A stretch of DNA of 64,000 nt, taken from NCBI RefSeq assembly GCF_011250635.1, contig NZ_JAANNP010000001.1, positions 900,933 through 964,932 on the forward strand, written 5' to 3'. The notes beneath the pieces were generated by a model. It did not search any database. It was given only the letters and a program-made list of their open reading frames with translations, and was not told where the DNA came from. The position numbers were made by a program, and so were the translations under genes. Below are positions 51,090-62,491 of this stretch, one piece after another (the stretch's first letter is position 1; each line of letters begins with the position of its first letter). The stretch is from Motilibacter deserti (lineage in GTDB: Bacteria; Actinomycetota; Actinomycetes; Motilibacterales; Motilibacteraceae).

Positions 51090-51201
51090 GCGCGCGTTCC
51101 TACCCGCACTTCCCGATCCCAAGCAAGCCTTCGTTCGAGCGATTGAACTGCAGCAGCAGGAGGACTACACAAGCAAACGCAAGCAAACGAAGGGAGTACC
51201 T

Positions 51202-52008
51202 GTGTATCGCGCCGTCCGGCCGCTCACCGCCGCCTTCGCCACTCTGATCGGCGCCGGCGCCGTGGTGGTGTCCGTCGACCTGCTCCTGCGCGCCACGTCC
51301 GCGACGACGCGCGAGCTCCAGCAGCCGTCCGTCGCTGCGTTCGACACGCTGGTCACGCTGGCCGCCCTCGCCGGGGTCTGGCTGTGCCTCGGCTGGCTCC
51401 TGCTCGCCGTCGTGCTCAGCGCCGCGGCGGCGCTGCCGGCGCTCGCAGGCAGCGCGGCCGACCGCGCGGCCTGCCTCGTCGCGCCCGTCGTGCTGCGTCG
51501 CGTCGTCGCCGGGGTCGTCGGGGCGTTCGTCGTCGTCGGCGTCGCGGTGCCGGCCGGCGCCGCTGAGCTCACGGGCGCCACGACGGTCGCGCGCACGGTG
51601 GCGGACACCGGGACCGCGGAGCTCGCGGGTGCGGCGAAGGCCGCCGGCGGCGCGTCGCTCCCGGCAGGCCCGGCCTCCGGCGCCGTCGTCACCGGCCTCG
51701 TCACCGGCCTCGTCACCGGCCTCGTCGCCGAGCGTCCCGCCGCGGGGTCCGTCCGCGCGACCGTGTCGTCGGCCGTCCCGTCAGCCGACCGCCCGGCAGC
51801 AACAAGCGACGGCAACGAGCGTGCCGCCGTCGTCGTGCGTGGCGGCGACACGCTCTGGTCGATCGTGGAGCGTGCGCTCGGCCCGACGGCGGGCGCCGCA
51901 GACGTAGCGGCGGCCTGGCCGGCGTGGTGGGACGCGAACCGCGACGTGATCGGGCCCGACCCCGGCCTGCTCCGCCCCGGCCAAGTGCTCCATCCGCCGG
52001 CGCCCTGA
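51202..52008 (+). CDS. membrane protein with C-terminal LysM domain
   Basis: The product is 268 residues. Three hydrophobic segments (LTAAFATLIGAGAVVVSVDLLL, FDTLVTLAALAGVWLCLGWLLLAVVL, VVLRRVVAGVVGAFVVVGVAVPAGAAE) lead to a low-complexity linker. It contains a perfect 12-bp DNA repeat coding VTGL three times. A LysM domain at about 212-265 (RAAVVVRGGDTLWSIVERALGP...AWWDANRDVIGPDPGLLRPGQVL) should bind peptidoglycan. The GTG at 51202 has AGGGAG 6 bases upstream. It precedes the Rv3235-family gene on the same strand. Confidence 0.82.
   Translation: MYRAVRPLTAAFATLIGAGAVVVSVDLLLRATSATTRELQQPSVAAFDTLVTLAALAGVWLCLGWLLLAVVLSAAAALPALAGSAADRAACLVAPVVLRRVVAGVVGAFVVVGVAVPAGAAELTGATTVARTVADTGTAELAGAAKAAGGASLPAGPASGAVVTGLVTGLVTGLVAERPAAGSVRATVSSAVPSADRPAATSDGNERAAVVVRGGDTLWSIVERALGPTAGAADVAAAWPAWWDANRDVIGPDPGLLRPGQVLHPPAP
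51688..51723 (+). repeat. 12-bp tandem repeat in the LysM gene (three copies)
   Basis: GTCACCGGCCTC is repeated exactly three times, encoding VTGLVTGLVTGL in the linker before the LysM domain. The unit length keeps the frame, so copy number could vary without loss of the protein. Confidence 0.85.
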
Positions 52009-52030
52009 CCCCTCCCCTCAGCCCGCCCCG

Positions 52031-52084
52031 GCTTCCCCCGTTCCCGCTTCCCCCGTTCCCGCTTCCCCCGTTCCCGCTTCCCCG
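52031..52084. repeat. 15-bp tandem repeat, about 3.6 copies
   Basis: GCTTCCCCCGTTCCC repeats exactly at 52031, 52046 and 52061, followed by a partial copy at 52076. It fills most of the 85-bp gap between the LysM gene stop and the Rv3235-family ATG at 52094, so it sits where a ribosome site for that gene would be expected. Confidence 0.9.
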
Positions 52085-52093
52085 GAGACCGCC

Positions 52094-52750
52094 ATGCCCC
52101 GCACCACACCCGCGCTTCGCGCCACCCCGCCGCGACGACTGCCCGCGCCGCGCTGGGAGCCGCCGTACGACGACGAGGTGGCCCCGCTCCCGCCCACCGC
52201 ACGCTCCGGCCAGGCACAGCTCGCCCTGTCGTTCCCGCTGCCCACGGGCCTGCCCGCGACCCCCGACCTCCCCCGGCTACGGCTAGTGGGCGAGGAGGAC
52301 GACGGCTTCGGACGACGGCCGACGGGCCGGGACGAGCTCCCCGAGCCGCGCGCCTGGGCCGCCCGGCTCGTGCAGGCCGTCGTCGAGGTGCTCAGCGGGG
52401 AGCGGCCGCCCGCCCAGCTGCTGCGCTGGACGAGTGAGGAGGTGTACGCCCGGGTGCGCACGACCGCCGCGCCGCCGCGCAGGGCCATGACGACGCGAGC
52501 GCGGGCGCACGTCCGCTCGGTGCACGTGTGCGAGCCCGACGACGGCGTCGCCGAGGTCGCCGCGGTGATCGTCCGCAACGGCCGCGCGCAGGCGTTGGCG
52601 CTGCGTATGGAAGGGCTCGACGGGCGGTGGCAGTGCACGACGCTCGACGTCCTGCTGCCGACCGCGGCCGCCCGCGGCACGGACGAGCCGGTTCCGGCGG
52701 GGGCGGCGCCGAGCGCAGCGTCGGCGTCCGTGGCGCGGGCCGCGGGGTGA
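52094..52750 (+). CDS. Rv3235-family protein
   Basis: The product is 218 residues with no signal peptide. The family region is 'RAWAARLVQAVVEVLSGERPPAQLLRWTSEEVYARV' (about 78-113) followed by RARAHVRSVHVCEPDDGVAEVAAVIVRNGRAQALALRMEGLDGRWQCTTLDVLLP, the core of the Rv3235 family found next to secA in many actinobacteria. Its role is unknown; the context suggests a link to cell envelope or translation. The 5' end is a Pro/Arg-rich disordered tail. The start ATG at 52094 is preceded by a tandem repeat instead of a clean ribosome site. It is convergent with secA. Confidence 0.8.
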   Translation: MPRTTPALRATPPRRLPAPRWEPPYDDEVAPLPPTARSGQAQLALSFPLPTGLPATPDLPRLRLVGEEDDGFGRRPTGRDELPEPRAWAARLVQAVVEVLSGERPPAQLLRWTSEEVYARVRTTAAPPRRAMTTRARAHVRSVHVCEPDDGVAEVAAVIVRNGRAQALALRMEGLDGRWQCTTLDVLLPTAAARGTDEPVPAGAAPSAASASVARAAG

Positions 52751-52806
52751 GGCACCGCTCGTTCGGCACCTGCTCGCGCACGTGAGCCATAAGAGACCGG
52801 CGAAGA

Positions 52807-52884
52807 CGGCGCCCGACGTCGGCGCCCGACGTCGGCGCACGAACTCGACGCACAAACTCGACGCACGACCTCGGCGCTCGACCA
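52807..52884. repeat. 13-bp degenerate tandem repeat, six copies
   Basis: Six head-to-tail 13-mers follow one another: CGGCGCCCGACGT twice, then CGGCGCACGAACT, CGACGCACAAACT, CGACGCACGACCT and CGGCGCTCGACCA. They lie between the Rv3235-family stop and the shared terminator with secA. There are no unique spacers, so it is not a CRISPR array. Confidence 0.85.
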
Positions 52885-52916
52885 GGAGGCGCACCGGCCG
52901 TCGGCGCACGAAGGCC

Positions 52917-52952
52917 GACGGCCCGGCACCGGAAAGCCGGTGCCGGGCCGTC
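52917..52952. terminator. two-way hairpin terminator between Rv3235-family gene and secA
   Basis: A perfect 16-bp stem (52917-52932 with 52937-52952) and loop AAAG lies 18 bases before the secA stop codon position and after the tandem-repeat tract. Confidence 0.85.
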
Positions 52953-52970
52953 AGGCCGCGATGTGCGAGG

Positions 52971-55895
<2,925 letters not shown>

Positions 55896-56134
55896 GCGGT
55901 CGGCTCCTAGCACTCGGTGCCGCCCGGCTCGCCCGCCGCTCCCAGGAGCTGGGCTCGGCGACGTGCGCGACGACGGCCGGCGCCGCGGTGGCGCCTCACG
56001 TCGTCATGCTATGCCGCAAGCGGGGTACATGGTCGACGTGCCGGCATACCCGCCCAGCTACGCTTCGCGATGACGGCGGCAGCAAGCGGCGCCGCCGGCA
56101 CGCACGTGCGCTCCACCTCGACGGAAGGACCTCG

Positions 56135-56323
56135 ATGGCTCAGGCGAGCAGCCGCGGACGCCCCATCTCCTGGGTGTGGGTGTTCATCATGCTGGCCTTC
56201 TTCACCGTCGGCGGCATCGGTCTGGCGGCCGGCTCCTGGGTCGTCTTCTGGATCGGCAGCGCGGGCTTCCTGATCGCGGGCCTGCTGTCGCTCTTCACGG
56301 GGATCCTGCGCGACGTCCACTGA
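56135..56323 (+). CDS. small two-helix membrane protein
   Basis: The product is 62 residues: a short polar N-terminus (AQASSRGRPISW) and two membrane helices (VWVFIMLAFFTVGGIGLAAGSW, VVFWIGSAGFLIAGLLSLFTGIL). It resembles the small membrane proteins of the HGxxPAAW/DUF6704 type found near secA or hpf in actinobacteria, but the match is weak. ATG at 56135 has GGAAGGA about 5 bases upstream. It is divergent from secA and ends at a strong terminator pair. Its function is unknown. Confidence 0.7.
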   Translation: MAQASSRGRPISWVWVFIMLAFFTVGGIGLAAGSWVVFWIGSAGFLIAGLLSLFTGILRDVH

Positions 56324-56342
56324 CGATCGCCGCCGGCGATCG
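56324..56342 (+). terminator. hairpin just after the small membrane protein gene
   Basis: An 8-bp perfect stem (56324-56331 with 56335-56342), loop GCC, begins at the first base after the stop codon. A larger hairpin follows. Confidence 0.6.
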
Positions 56343-56366
56343 AGCACCGTCCGGACTGACCGACGC

Positions 56367-56402
56367 CACGGGCTGGCAGCCTGCGCCGGCTGTCAGCCCG
56401 TG
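56367..56402. terminator. two-way hairpin terminator before YcaQ gene end
   Basis: A 15-bp stem with one G-T pair (56367-56381 with 56388-56402), loop of 6 bases. It ends 48 bases before the stop of the convergent YcaQ gene. Confidence 0.75.
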
Positions 56403-56449
56403 CCGGCGGTGCCTCCGGCGGCGACCCCCGGCTAGCCGGTCGCGCCCGG

Positions 56450-57712
56450 TCAGCCCGGCGTGGCGCGGGCCAGCGCGGTCGCGAGGGAGGCGGCAAGGTC
56501 CCCTCGGGGAGCGGCGACGACGTCGTCCAGCCCGAGCCATCCGGCCAGCGTGCCGAGCTCGGCGGCCAACTGCTCGGCGGTGTCGTCCGGCGCGCTCGGC
56601 TCCGCGTACGCGGCCTGCACCCGCAGCACGCCAACCTGCCGGTCGGCCTTGAGGTCGACGCGCGCGACCAGCCGGTCGCCCAGCAGGAACGGCAGCACGT
56701 AGTAGCCGTGGACGCGCTTGTCCGCCGGGACGTAGATCTCTATGCGGTAGCGGAAGCCGAAGAGCTCCTCGGTCCGCGAGCGCTCCCAGACCAGCGGGTC
56801 GAACGGCGCCAGCAGCGCCCGGGCGGAGACGGCCCGCGGCACGCGGGCGTCACGGTGCAGCCACGCCTGCCGTGCCCACCCCGCGACCTCGACGGGCAGC
56901 AGCTCGCCGCTCTCCACCAGCAGCTCGATGCCCGTCCTGGCGTCGGGCGGGGCGAGCCGGAAGTAGTCGCGCAGGTGCCGCTCGGTGGCCACGCCCGTGG
57001 CCCGCGCCGCGATCGACACCAGCGTGGCGAAGGCCTCCGGCTCCTGCGGCGTCGGCGCCTCGACGACGGCCCGCGGCAGCGCGCGGGCGGGGGTGGCGTA
57101 GCGGCGCTCGAACTGCGCCGTGCGGCCGGCCGAGGTGATCTGCCCGGAGAAGAACAGGTGCTCCAGCGCCTGCTTCGTCCAGCTCCAGTTCCAGCCCCAG
57201 TTCTCCTTCGCCCGGGGGGCGTCCGTCTCCAGGGCCCGCTCGACCTGCGCGGCCGTGAGCGGCCCGCGGCGGCGTACCTCGTCCAGGACGGCCGCCACGA
57301 GCTCGGGATGCTCGACCGCGACCCGGCGCATGCCGCCCCAGGCCTCGGTCGCCCAACGGTCCATGCGCCAGCGCAGGGACGGCAGCGTCGTGGCCGGGAC
57401 GAGGCTCGCCTCGTGCGCCCAGTACTCCGTCAGCCGCCGCGGCGCCACCGAGCTCGCGCGGTCGAGCAGCGCCCGGTCGTAGGGCCCGAGCCTGCTGAAC
57501 AGCGGCATGTAGTGGGCGCGCACCAGGACGTTGACGCTGTCGATCTGCAGCAGCCCGATGCGCTCGACCATCGCCAGCAGCTGCCGCGTGCCCGGGGCGC
57601 CGGACGGGCGGCTCCCGCCGAACCCCTGCGCCGCGAGGGCGACGCGGCGCGCCTGCGCGAGGGACAGGCGCTCGATCCGGCGGGGCACGTCGGCGATCGT
57701 GCCATCCGGCAC
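56450..57712 (-). CDS. YcaQ-type DNA crosslink-repair glycosylase
   Basis: The product is 420 residues. It begins with the winged-helix segment [20 protein letters not shown] and '[36 protein letters not shown]', the YcaQ/AlkX family signature, then '[13 protein letters not shown]' and the later segments [55 protein letters not shown]. YcaQ in E. coli opens DNA interstrand crosslinks; the QxD catalytic region fits 'LQIDSVN'. The gene lies 18 bases after the response-regulator gene on the same strand. Confidence 0.9.
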   Translation of the reverse strand: MPDGTIADVPRRIERLSLAQARRVALAAQGFGGSRPSGAPGTRQLLAMVERIGLLQIDSVNVLVRAHYMPLFSRLGPYDRALLDRASSVAPRRLTEYWAHEASLVPATTLPSLRWRMDRWATEAWGGMRRVAVEHPELVAAVLDEVRRRGPLTAAQVERALETDAPRAKENWGWNWSWTKQALEHLFFSGQITSAGRTAQFERRYATPARALPRAVVEAPTPQEPEAFATLVSIAARATGVATERHLRDYFRLAPPDARTGIELLVESGELLPVEVAGWARQAWLHRDARVPRAVSARALLAPFDPLVWERSRTEELFGFRYRIEIYVPADKRVHGYYVLPFLLGDRLVARVDLKADRQVGVLRVQAAYAEPSAPDDTAEQLAAELGTLAGWLGLDDVVAAPRGDLAASLATALARATPG

Positions 57713-57730
57713 CGACGGCCGCAGGACCGA

Positions 57731-58456
57731 TCAGGTGATCTCGAGCAGCTTCTCGCGCACCGCGTAGACGACGGCTTCCATGCGCGAGTGCAGCTGCAGC
57801 TTCTCCAGGATGTTGCGCACGTGGTTCTTGACGGTGTTCTCGCTGATGTAGAGCTCTTTGGCGATGTCACGGTTGTTGAGGCCGCGCGCCACGAGCTTGA
57901 GCACCTGCAGCTCGCGCTCGGTCAGGCGCGGCGCCGGCACCTGCTCGCGCTCGTCGCTGCGCTTGATCATGCTGGCGAACTCGGTGAGCAGCTTGGACGC
58001 CATCGCGGGGCTGATGAGCGACTGGCCGCTGTGCACCTTGCGGATCGAGGAGGCGACCTCCTCGATCGAGACGTCCTTGAGCAGGTAGCCCTTGGCGCCG
58101 GCCTTGATCGCCTCGTAGAGGTCGGCCTCCTCGTCGGAGATCGTCAACATGATGATCTCCGCGCTCGGCACCACGTCGCGGATCGCGGTGCAGGCGTCGA
58201 TCCCGCCACGCCGCGGCATCCGCACGTCCATCAGCACGATGTCGGGCGCGAGCTCCGCAGCCAGCTTGACCGCCTCGCCGCCGTCACCCGCCTCGCCGAC
58301 GACCTCGATGTCGTCCTCCTGGGCGAGGACCATCTCCAGACCGCGCCGGAACAACGCGTGATCATCGACTACGAGGACCCTGATCGCGTCGCCGCTGAGC
58401 GGCGAGCCGTCAGCCGCCCCGTCGTCGGCAGTGCCCGTCGTCCCAGCGTGTGCCAC
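57731..58456 (-). CDS. NarL/FixJ-family response regulator
   Basis: The product is 241 residues. The receiver domain (about 25-140) has the acidic pocket VLVVDDH, phospho-acceptor Asp77 in DIVLMDVRMP, and the Lys in KGYLLKD. The LuxR-type output helix-turn-helix is 'LTERELQVLKLVARGLNNRDIAKELYISENTVKNHVRNILEKLQLHSRMEAV' (about 178-230). A 20-residue acidic/Ser tail precedes the receiver. No partner kinase is adjacent. In Streptomyces a regulator of this kind stands next to hpf at the secA/mtrAB block, which matches the order here. The GTG at 58456 is the likely start. Confidence 0.93.
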   Translation of the reverse strand: MAHAGTTGTADDGAADGSPLSGDAIRVLVVDDHALFRRGLEMVLAQEDDIEVVGEAGDGGEAVKLAAELAPDIVLMDVRMPRRGGIDACTAIRDVVPSAEIIMLTISDEEADLYEAIKAGAKGYLLKDVSIEEVASSIRKVHSGQSLISPAMASKLLTEFASMIKRSDEREQVPAPRLTERELQVLKLVARGLNNRDIAKELYISENTVKNHVRNILEKLQLHSRMEAVVYAVREKLLEIT

Positions 58457-58620
58457 ATGCAGCCTTTCGATCGCCTCGCGTCATGATGACACGCGGTCGG
58501 GAGACCGACCGCGTAGTCCGGCAAACGCTCCCACGCCACCACCCGTCCGGGCACCGCGGACGAGCCGAGCCTGCCGGCGGGGGCCGCCGCGGTCGCACCG
58601 GACGGCCCCAGCCGGATGGG

Positions 58621-59280
58621 CTACGCCTGCTGCTCCAGGTCGAGGCCGATGACCCCGTAGTCCCAGCCCTTGCGCCGGTAGACCACGCTCGGGCGCCCGG
58701 TCTTGGCCTCCACGAAGAGGAAGAAGTCGTGCCCGACCAGCTCCATCTCGTAGAGCGCCTGCTCCAACGTCATCGGTGAGGCGTTGTGCACCTTCTCCCT
58801 GATGACGACGGGGCTCTCGCCCAGCTCGCCGGGCACTCCGGCCGCGACGCCGTCCGGCGACGCGGGCTCGTCGACGTCGGGGAGGGCCTCCTCGGTCGCC
58901 ACGAGCAGGGAGCCCGCGTCGGCTGCGTCCCACGAGGCCGACGCGGCGGCGACGGACACCGGGGTCTTGCCTCCGTGGTGGACGCGTCGCCGGTCCGCGG
59001 CGCGGCGCAGGCGCCCCTCGAGCTTGGCCAGCGCCAGGTCCAGGGCCGTGGCCCGGTCGTCGGCGCACGCCTCGGCACGCACGACCGGCCCTCGGGACCG
59101 GACCGTGATCTCGACTCGCTCGCACTCGTTGGACAACCGCGGGTTGTGCTCCTGGGACACTTCGACGTCGATGCGCATCACCTTCGCGTCGAAGCGCTCC
59201 ACCTTGGAGAGTTTCTCCACGGCGTGCCGCCGGAAGCGGTCAGAGACCTCTGTGTGCCGGCCCTTGACGACGACGTCCAC
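58621..59280 (-). CDS. hpf: ribosome hibernation promoting factor, long form
   Basis: The product is 219 residues. The N-terminal S30AE domain (about 1-100: MDVVVKGRHTEVSDRFRRHAVEKLSKVERF...RIDVEVSQEHNPRL) covers the decoding centre. A linker leads to the C-terminal dimerisation domain (about 160-219: VVIREKVHNASPMTLEQALYEMELVGHDFFLFVEAKTGRPSVVYRRKGWDYGVIGL). Long-form HPF makes 100S dimers in stationary phase or stress. GTG at 59280 has the ideal site AGGAGG 6 bases upstream. It lies 405 bp after comF on the same strand, in a separate unit, and about 164 bp before the response-regulator gene. Confidence 0.95.
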   Translation of the reverse strand: MDVVVKGRHTEVSDRFRRHAVEKLSKVERFDAKVMRIDVEVSQEHNPRLSNECERVEITVRSRGPVVRAEACADDRATALDLALAKLEGRLRRAADRRRVHHGGKTPVSVAAASASWDAADAGSLLVATEEALPDVDEPASPDGVAAGVPGELGESPVVIREKVHNASPMTLEQALYEMELVGHDFFLFVEAKTGRPSVVYRRKGWDYGVIGLDLEQQA

Positions 59281-59685
59281 GGAACCTCCTGGACTAGACG
59301 ACGGAGTCTGGTGCTGCTACCCGGCGAAGGTGCGGCTCCACCCCCTTCCACCCAGGAAAAAGCCGGGGACCAGCCGTTCAGGGACAAGACGGGGCGGCAC
59401 CCACCCGGCCGACCTGGTCTTCGACCCCACATCCGCCTGCTGAGGGGCTCGCAGCCTCATGGCCACTACTGCCCTTCTCCCGGGACGGGAGCCATCTGGA
59501 CTCCCGGCGAGGCAGGACTTACTTCTAAGCCGCACCGTGATCAGTCGACGAGAAGTCGCCTTACGTGGACCGTTTTGCCTGCGGCTGGCATCGGCTAGCC
59601 GGAGGCGGGACCGGACGGGCGGATGCCCGTACGCGGCCACTGCCCCGGCGCAACCACGGGCCCGGGTGGGTGCCATGGACGAACG
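59281..59685 (-). promoter_or_regulatory. 405-bp leader/promoter region of hpf
   Basis: This gap between comF and hpf is the longest in the right half of the window. It includes the hpf ribosome site and a small hairpin (CGGGAG at 59486-59491 with CTCCCG at 59501-59506). It has no gene I can support. The length suggests a long 5' leader or several promoters for hpf, a gene often under stress or growth-phase control, but I found no convincing SigB-type or SigF-type motif. Confidence 0.4.
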
Positions 59686-60492
59686 CTAGTCGTTTCTGCG
59701 CCGGCGTGCGTCGCGCCCCGTGAGCGGAGGCGAGCGCATGGTGGCTCCCAGCGCGTCGGGGGCCACCGGAGCGCGCCGCTGGCTGGCGGCGACGGCCGCG
59801 ACGGCCAGCACGTCGGCGCCCGCGGCGCGCAGGGCACGGCTGGCCTCCGCGAGCGTGGCTCCGGTCGTGAGCACGTCGTCGACGACCACGACACGGGCCG
59901 CGACGACCAGCCCCGCGAGCCGGGCGGGGACCTCGTGAGCGCCGTCAAGGTTGCGGGCGCGAGCGCCGGCGTCCAGGCCCGCGGAGTCGGCCACCCGGCG
60001 CCGCAGCCGCAGCACCGGCGCGAGGCGTACGGGGTGGCCGGCGCGGCGCGCCTCCTGCGTCGCGCGGCGGGCCAGGACGCGTACCGGGTCCCGGCCGCGC
60101 CGCCGCACCGCCGCCGGGGCCGAGGGCACGGGCACCAGCAGGACGGGCGCAGCCGGTTGCACCGCAGGGTGAGCGCCGAGGGCCTGGACGACCGACCGCC
60201 CGAGAGCGGCGCCGAGCGGACGAGCCAGTGCGGCCCTGCCGTCCTCCTTGTACGCCGCGAGCACCGATCGGGCGGCCCCTGCGTAGGCCGCCGTCGCCCA
60301 GGACGGAGGCAGCCCCGGCGGGGGCGGGCAGGGAACGGCCGGGCGTGCCGGGGCGGCCAGGGCCCGGGCGCAGCCGTCGCAGAGCAGCGGGATGTCGGGC
60401 AGGCCGCAGCCTGCGCACCCGTCGTCGAGGACGAGCCCGACGAGCGCGCGGGCCGCCCGCCGGAGCAGGTGCGGGCCGGTCGGAGTCGTCAT
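59686..60492 (-). CDS. comF: ComF-family phosphoribosyltransferase-like protein
   Basis: The product is 268 residues. A zinc-finger-like N-terminus has CAGC and CDGC (Cys 26, 29, 38 and 41). A phosphoribosyltransferase fold follows: VLLVPVPSAPAAVRRRGRDPVRVLARR (PRPP-binding) and VVVDDVLTTGATLAEASRAL (the PRTase 13-residue loop). ComF is linked to DNA uptake in competent bacteria; in actinobacteria its role is unclear. It lies 112 bases beyond the lpqB stop on the same strand. The open frame has the usual length. Another candidate, a stand-alone purine PRTase, is less likely given the Cys pairs. Confidence 0.88.
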   Translation of the reverse strand: MTTPTGPHLLRRAARALVGLVLDDGCAGCGLPDIPLLCDGCARALAAPARPAVPCPPPPGLPPSWATAAYAGAARSVLAAYKEDGRAALARPLGAALGRSVVQALGAHPAVQPAAPVLLVPVPSAPAAVRRRGRDPVRVLARRATQEARRAGHPVRLAPVLRLRRRVADSAGLDAGARARNLDGAHEVPARLAGLVVAARVVVVDDVLTTGATLAEASRALRAAGADVLAVAAVAASQRRAPVAPDALGATMRSPPLTGRDARRRRND

Positions 60493-60604
60493 GGCCCCAC
60501 CGTGCGCTGCGCAGCCGCCTGCTCGGGGGCGGCGTCCCGCATCTGTGGACGGGCGCGGCGCTTGTGGACGGCGTGGTCTGCCGGCTGGCCGCCGGGGCCC
60601 GCGG

Positions 60605-62491
60605 TCAGCCGGCGTAGGCGGGGTCGCGAAGCCCTCGCTGCAGCGCGTTGGACAGCCCGTCGGACTCGTCGAGGGCGAACACCGCCGGGCGCCCGCTCGA
60701 GGAGGCGACGAGCAGCGTCCCGCCCGTGCGGGTGGGCGGGGCGGTGATCTCGTCCACCCCGCTCGTCACGGTCGGCCCCGTCGCCACACCGACGGTGCCC
60801 GGCGTGAGGAAGAGCGCCCGCGAGTTGTCCCCGTCCACGACCAGCATCGCCAGCGAGGTCGGCGACCTCCAGTCCAGGTCGTGGACCTGCTGCCACGATC
60901 CCTGCAGGGGCAGGACCGCGCCGCCCAGCCGGTAGCCGGTGCCGCCCGCGGGCGGCAGCACTGCGGCGACGACCACCCGGTCATCGGCCGGCTGCCGCGT
61001 CGAGCGCAGCACCAGGACGACACGGGCGCCGTCGTGGGCCGGCTCGACCTGCCAGGGCCGGTAGCCCTCGAGGAGGGCCGTGGGGACCTGCACCGGGGCG
61101 GCTGCGTCCTCCCCCGAGGCGGTCACGAGCACGTCGCCGGTGGCCCGGTCGACGGTCCACACGTTGCCGTGCGCGTCGAACGCGGGCGGGGCGAGCGGCC
61201 CGGTCCGTGCAAGGTGCACGCGGTGCAGCGTGCCGTCCGGCTCCTGCACCTGCAGGCCGCGCTCGCCGTCGCTGAGCGCGGCGATGCGCTGGGGCGTGGC
61301 CGGCAGGGACCGGGCCGGGTGACGGAGCGGGCGCGCGAAGGCCCCGAGCGCGCCGGGCATCACCCCCAGCTGGGCGTCGCCGGGGTTGAACGTCTGCAGC
61401 TTGCCGTTGCGGTCGATGACGAGGACGTTGGGGCCGGGGACCAGCGTCTCCTGCAACGGGTCGAACGCGTTGTCCGCCCCTGTCGCGTCAAAGGTCTCCG
61501 TGCCGAGCGTGACCTGCACCGGGCCGTCGACGCCAGGGACGGCGGCCAGGCTCCGCCCGAGCTGGGCGAGAGCGAGCTGGCGCCGCTCGGCGGGGAGCCG
61601 CGTCACCGGCCCGGCCAGCTCGACGAACGCCTCGCCGCTCACGACGCGCGCGTCGACCAGCCGCGTGCCGGACGGGATCGCGGTTTCGACCGCGCCCTGC
61701 AGCCCCGGCCCCGGCCCGGCGAGGAGCCGGCGGGTGAGGGCCGCCGGCACCTCGTCGTCACCCTTGGGCAGGTAGACCTGGTCGGGCACGAGGGCGCGCC
61801 CGGACGGGTCGGCGAACCACACCGGCAGCGCGAGCATGGCGCGCTCGACGGCAGCCCGGGACAGCAGCAGCCCCTGCCCGAGGCTGGTGTAGCCCCCGGC
61901 GGTGCCGGAGGCGTCGACGGCGTCGAGCTGCCACTGGGCGTCCTGCCCGTCCGCGCTGTCGTCCCCCGCACCGTCGTCGGCCGCGCCGTCGTCGGCCGCA
62001 CCATCGTCCGACGACCCCGGCGTGGGCGCGGCGGCGTCGACGAGCTGGAAGGTCACCTGGATCTCGGTGCGTGGGATCGGCCGGTAGCGGCCGTCGGCGT
62101 CGATGCGTCCGACGACGGAGGTCGTCATCGTCTGGGTCGAGCTGGTGGGCTGCGCGGGAAAGGTCGCCCTGCCCTCGTAGACGAGGATGCCCGCCGTCGG
62201 CTGCCAGCGCTGGCGCGCGTTCTGGGTGAGGAACCGCCGAGCGGTCGCGAAGTCCTCGTCGAACCCCGACGACGCGGCGAGGAAGCGGGCGACGACGTCG
62301 AGCGGGGTGAGCCCGGGCTCGGGGCCGGGCGCCTGCTGGTGGACGAACGGCTGCTCCTGGCCGGCGCCGCGCTCCTCCCCGGAGCTGCGGACACGGGTGT
62401 CGGTGGGGATGCCCGAGCAGGCCGTGGCGAGGACGAGCACCGCCAGGAGCGCCACGGCCCGGGCGAGCGCACGCGGCGCGCGATCAGCCAC
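60605..62491 (-). CDS. lpqB: lipoprotein LpqB
   Basis: The product is 628 residues. The lipobox LATACSGIPTDTRV gives a lipid-anchored Cys near residue 25. The N-terminal half has a GerMN-like domain (about 270-400: VPAALTRRLLAGPGPGLQGAVETAIPSGTRLVDARVVSGEAFVELAGPV), and the C-terminal half a propeller-like lipoprotein LpqB region (VLVIDRNGKLQTFNPGD, VRVVLVLRSTRQPAD). LpqB binds MtrB and modulates the MtrAB signal. The GTG at 62491 overlaps the mtrB stop (8 bases) with GGAGG upstream, so the two are coupled. The open frame to 62707 is a shadow of mtrB. Low-complexity Asp/Ala repeats (DDGAADDGAADDGAGDD) occur around residue 180. Confidence 0.9.
   Translation of the reverse strand: MADRAPRALARAVALLAVLVLATACSGIPTDTRVRSSGEERGAGQEQPFVHQQAPGPEPGLTPLDVVARFLAASSGFDEDFATARRFLTQNARQRWQPTAGILVYEGRATFPAQPTSSTQTMTTSVVGRIDADGRYRPIPRTEIQVTFQLVDAAAPTPGSSDDGAADDGAADDGAGDDSADGQDAQWQLDAVDASGTAGGYTSLGQGLLLSRAAVERAMLALPVWFADPSGRALVPDQVYLPKGDDEVPAALTRRLLAGPGPGLQGAVETAIPSGTRLVDARVVSGEAFVELAGPVTRLPAERRQLALAQLGRSLAAVPGVDGPVQVTLGTETFDATGADNAFDPLQETLVPGPNVLVIDRNGKLQTFNPGDAQLGVMPGALGAFARPLRHPARSLPATPQRIAALSDGERGLQVQEPDGTLHRVHLARTGPLAPPAFDAHGNVWTVDRATGDVLVTASGEDAAAPVQVPTALLEGYRPWQVEPAHDGARVVLVLRSTRQPADDRVVVAAVLPPAGGTGYRLGGAVLPLQGSWQQVHDLDWRSPTSLAMLVVDGDNSRALFLTPGTVGVATGPTVTSGVDEITAPPTRTGGTLLVASSSGRPAVFALDESDGLSNALQRGLRDPAYAG

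Noticed and set aside
52807-52884. Possible CRISPR array
   Set aside because: The repeats are head-to-tail with no spacers and drift gradually; no cas gene is in the window.
59281-59340. SigB/SigF-type promoter for hpf (GGGTAG with a GTGG element 15 bases upstream on the minus strand)
   Set aside because: The upstream element does not match the GNNT/GTTT consensus well enough, and GC-rich DNA gives such matches by chance.
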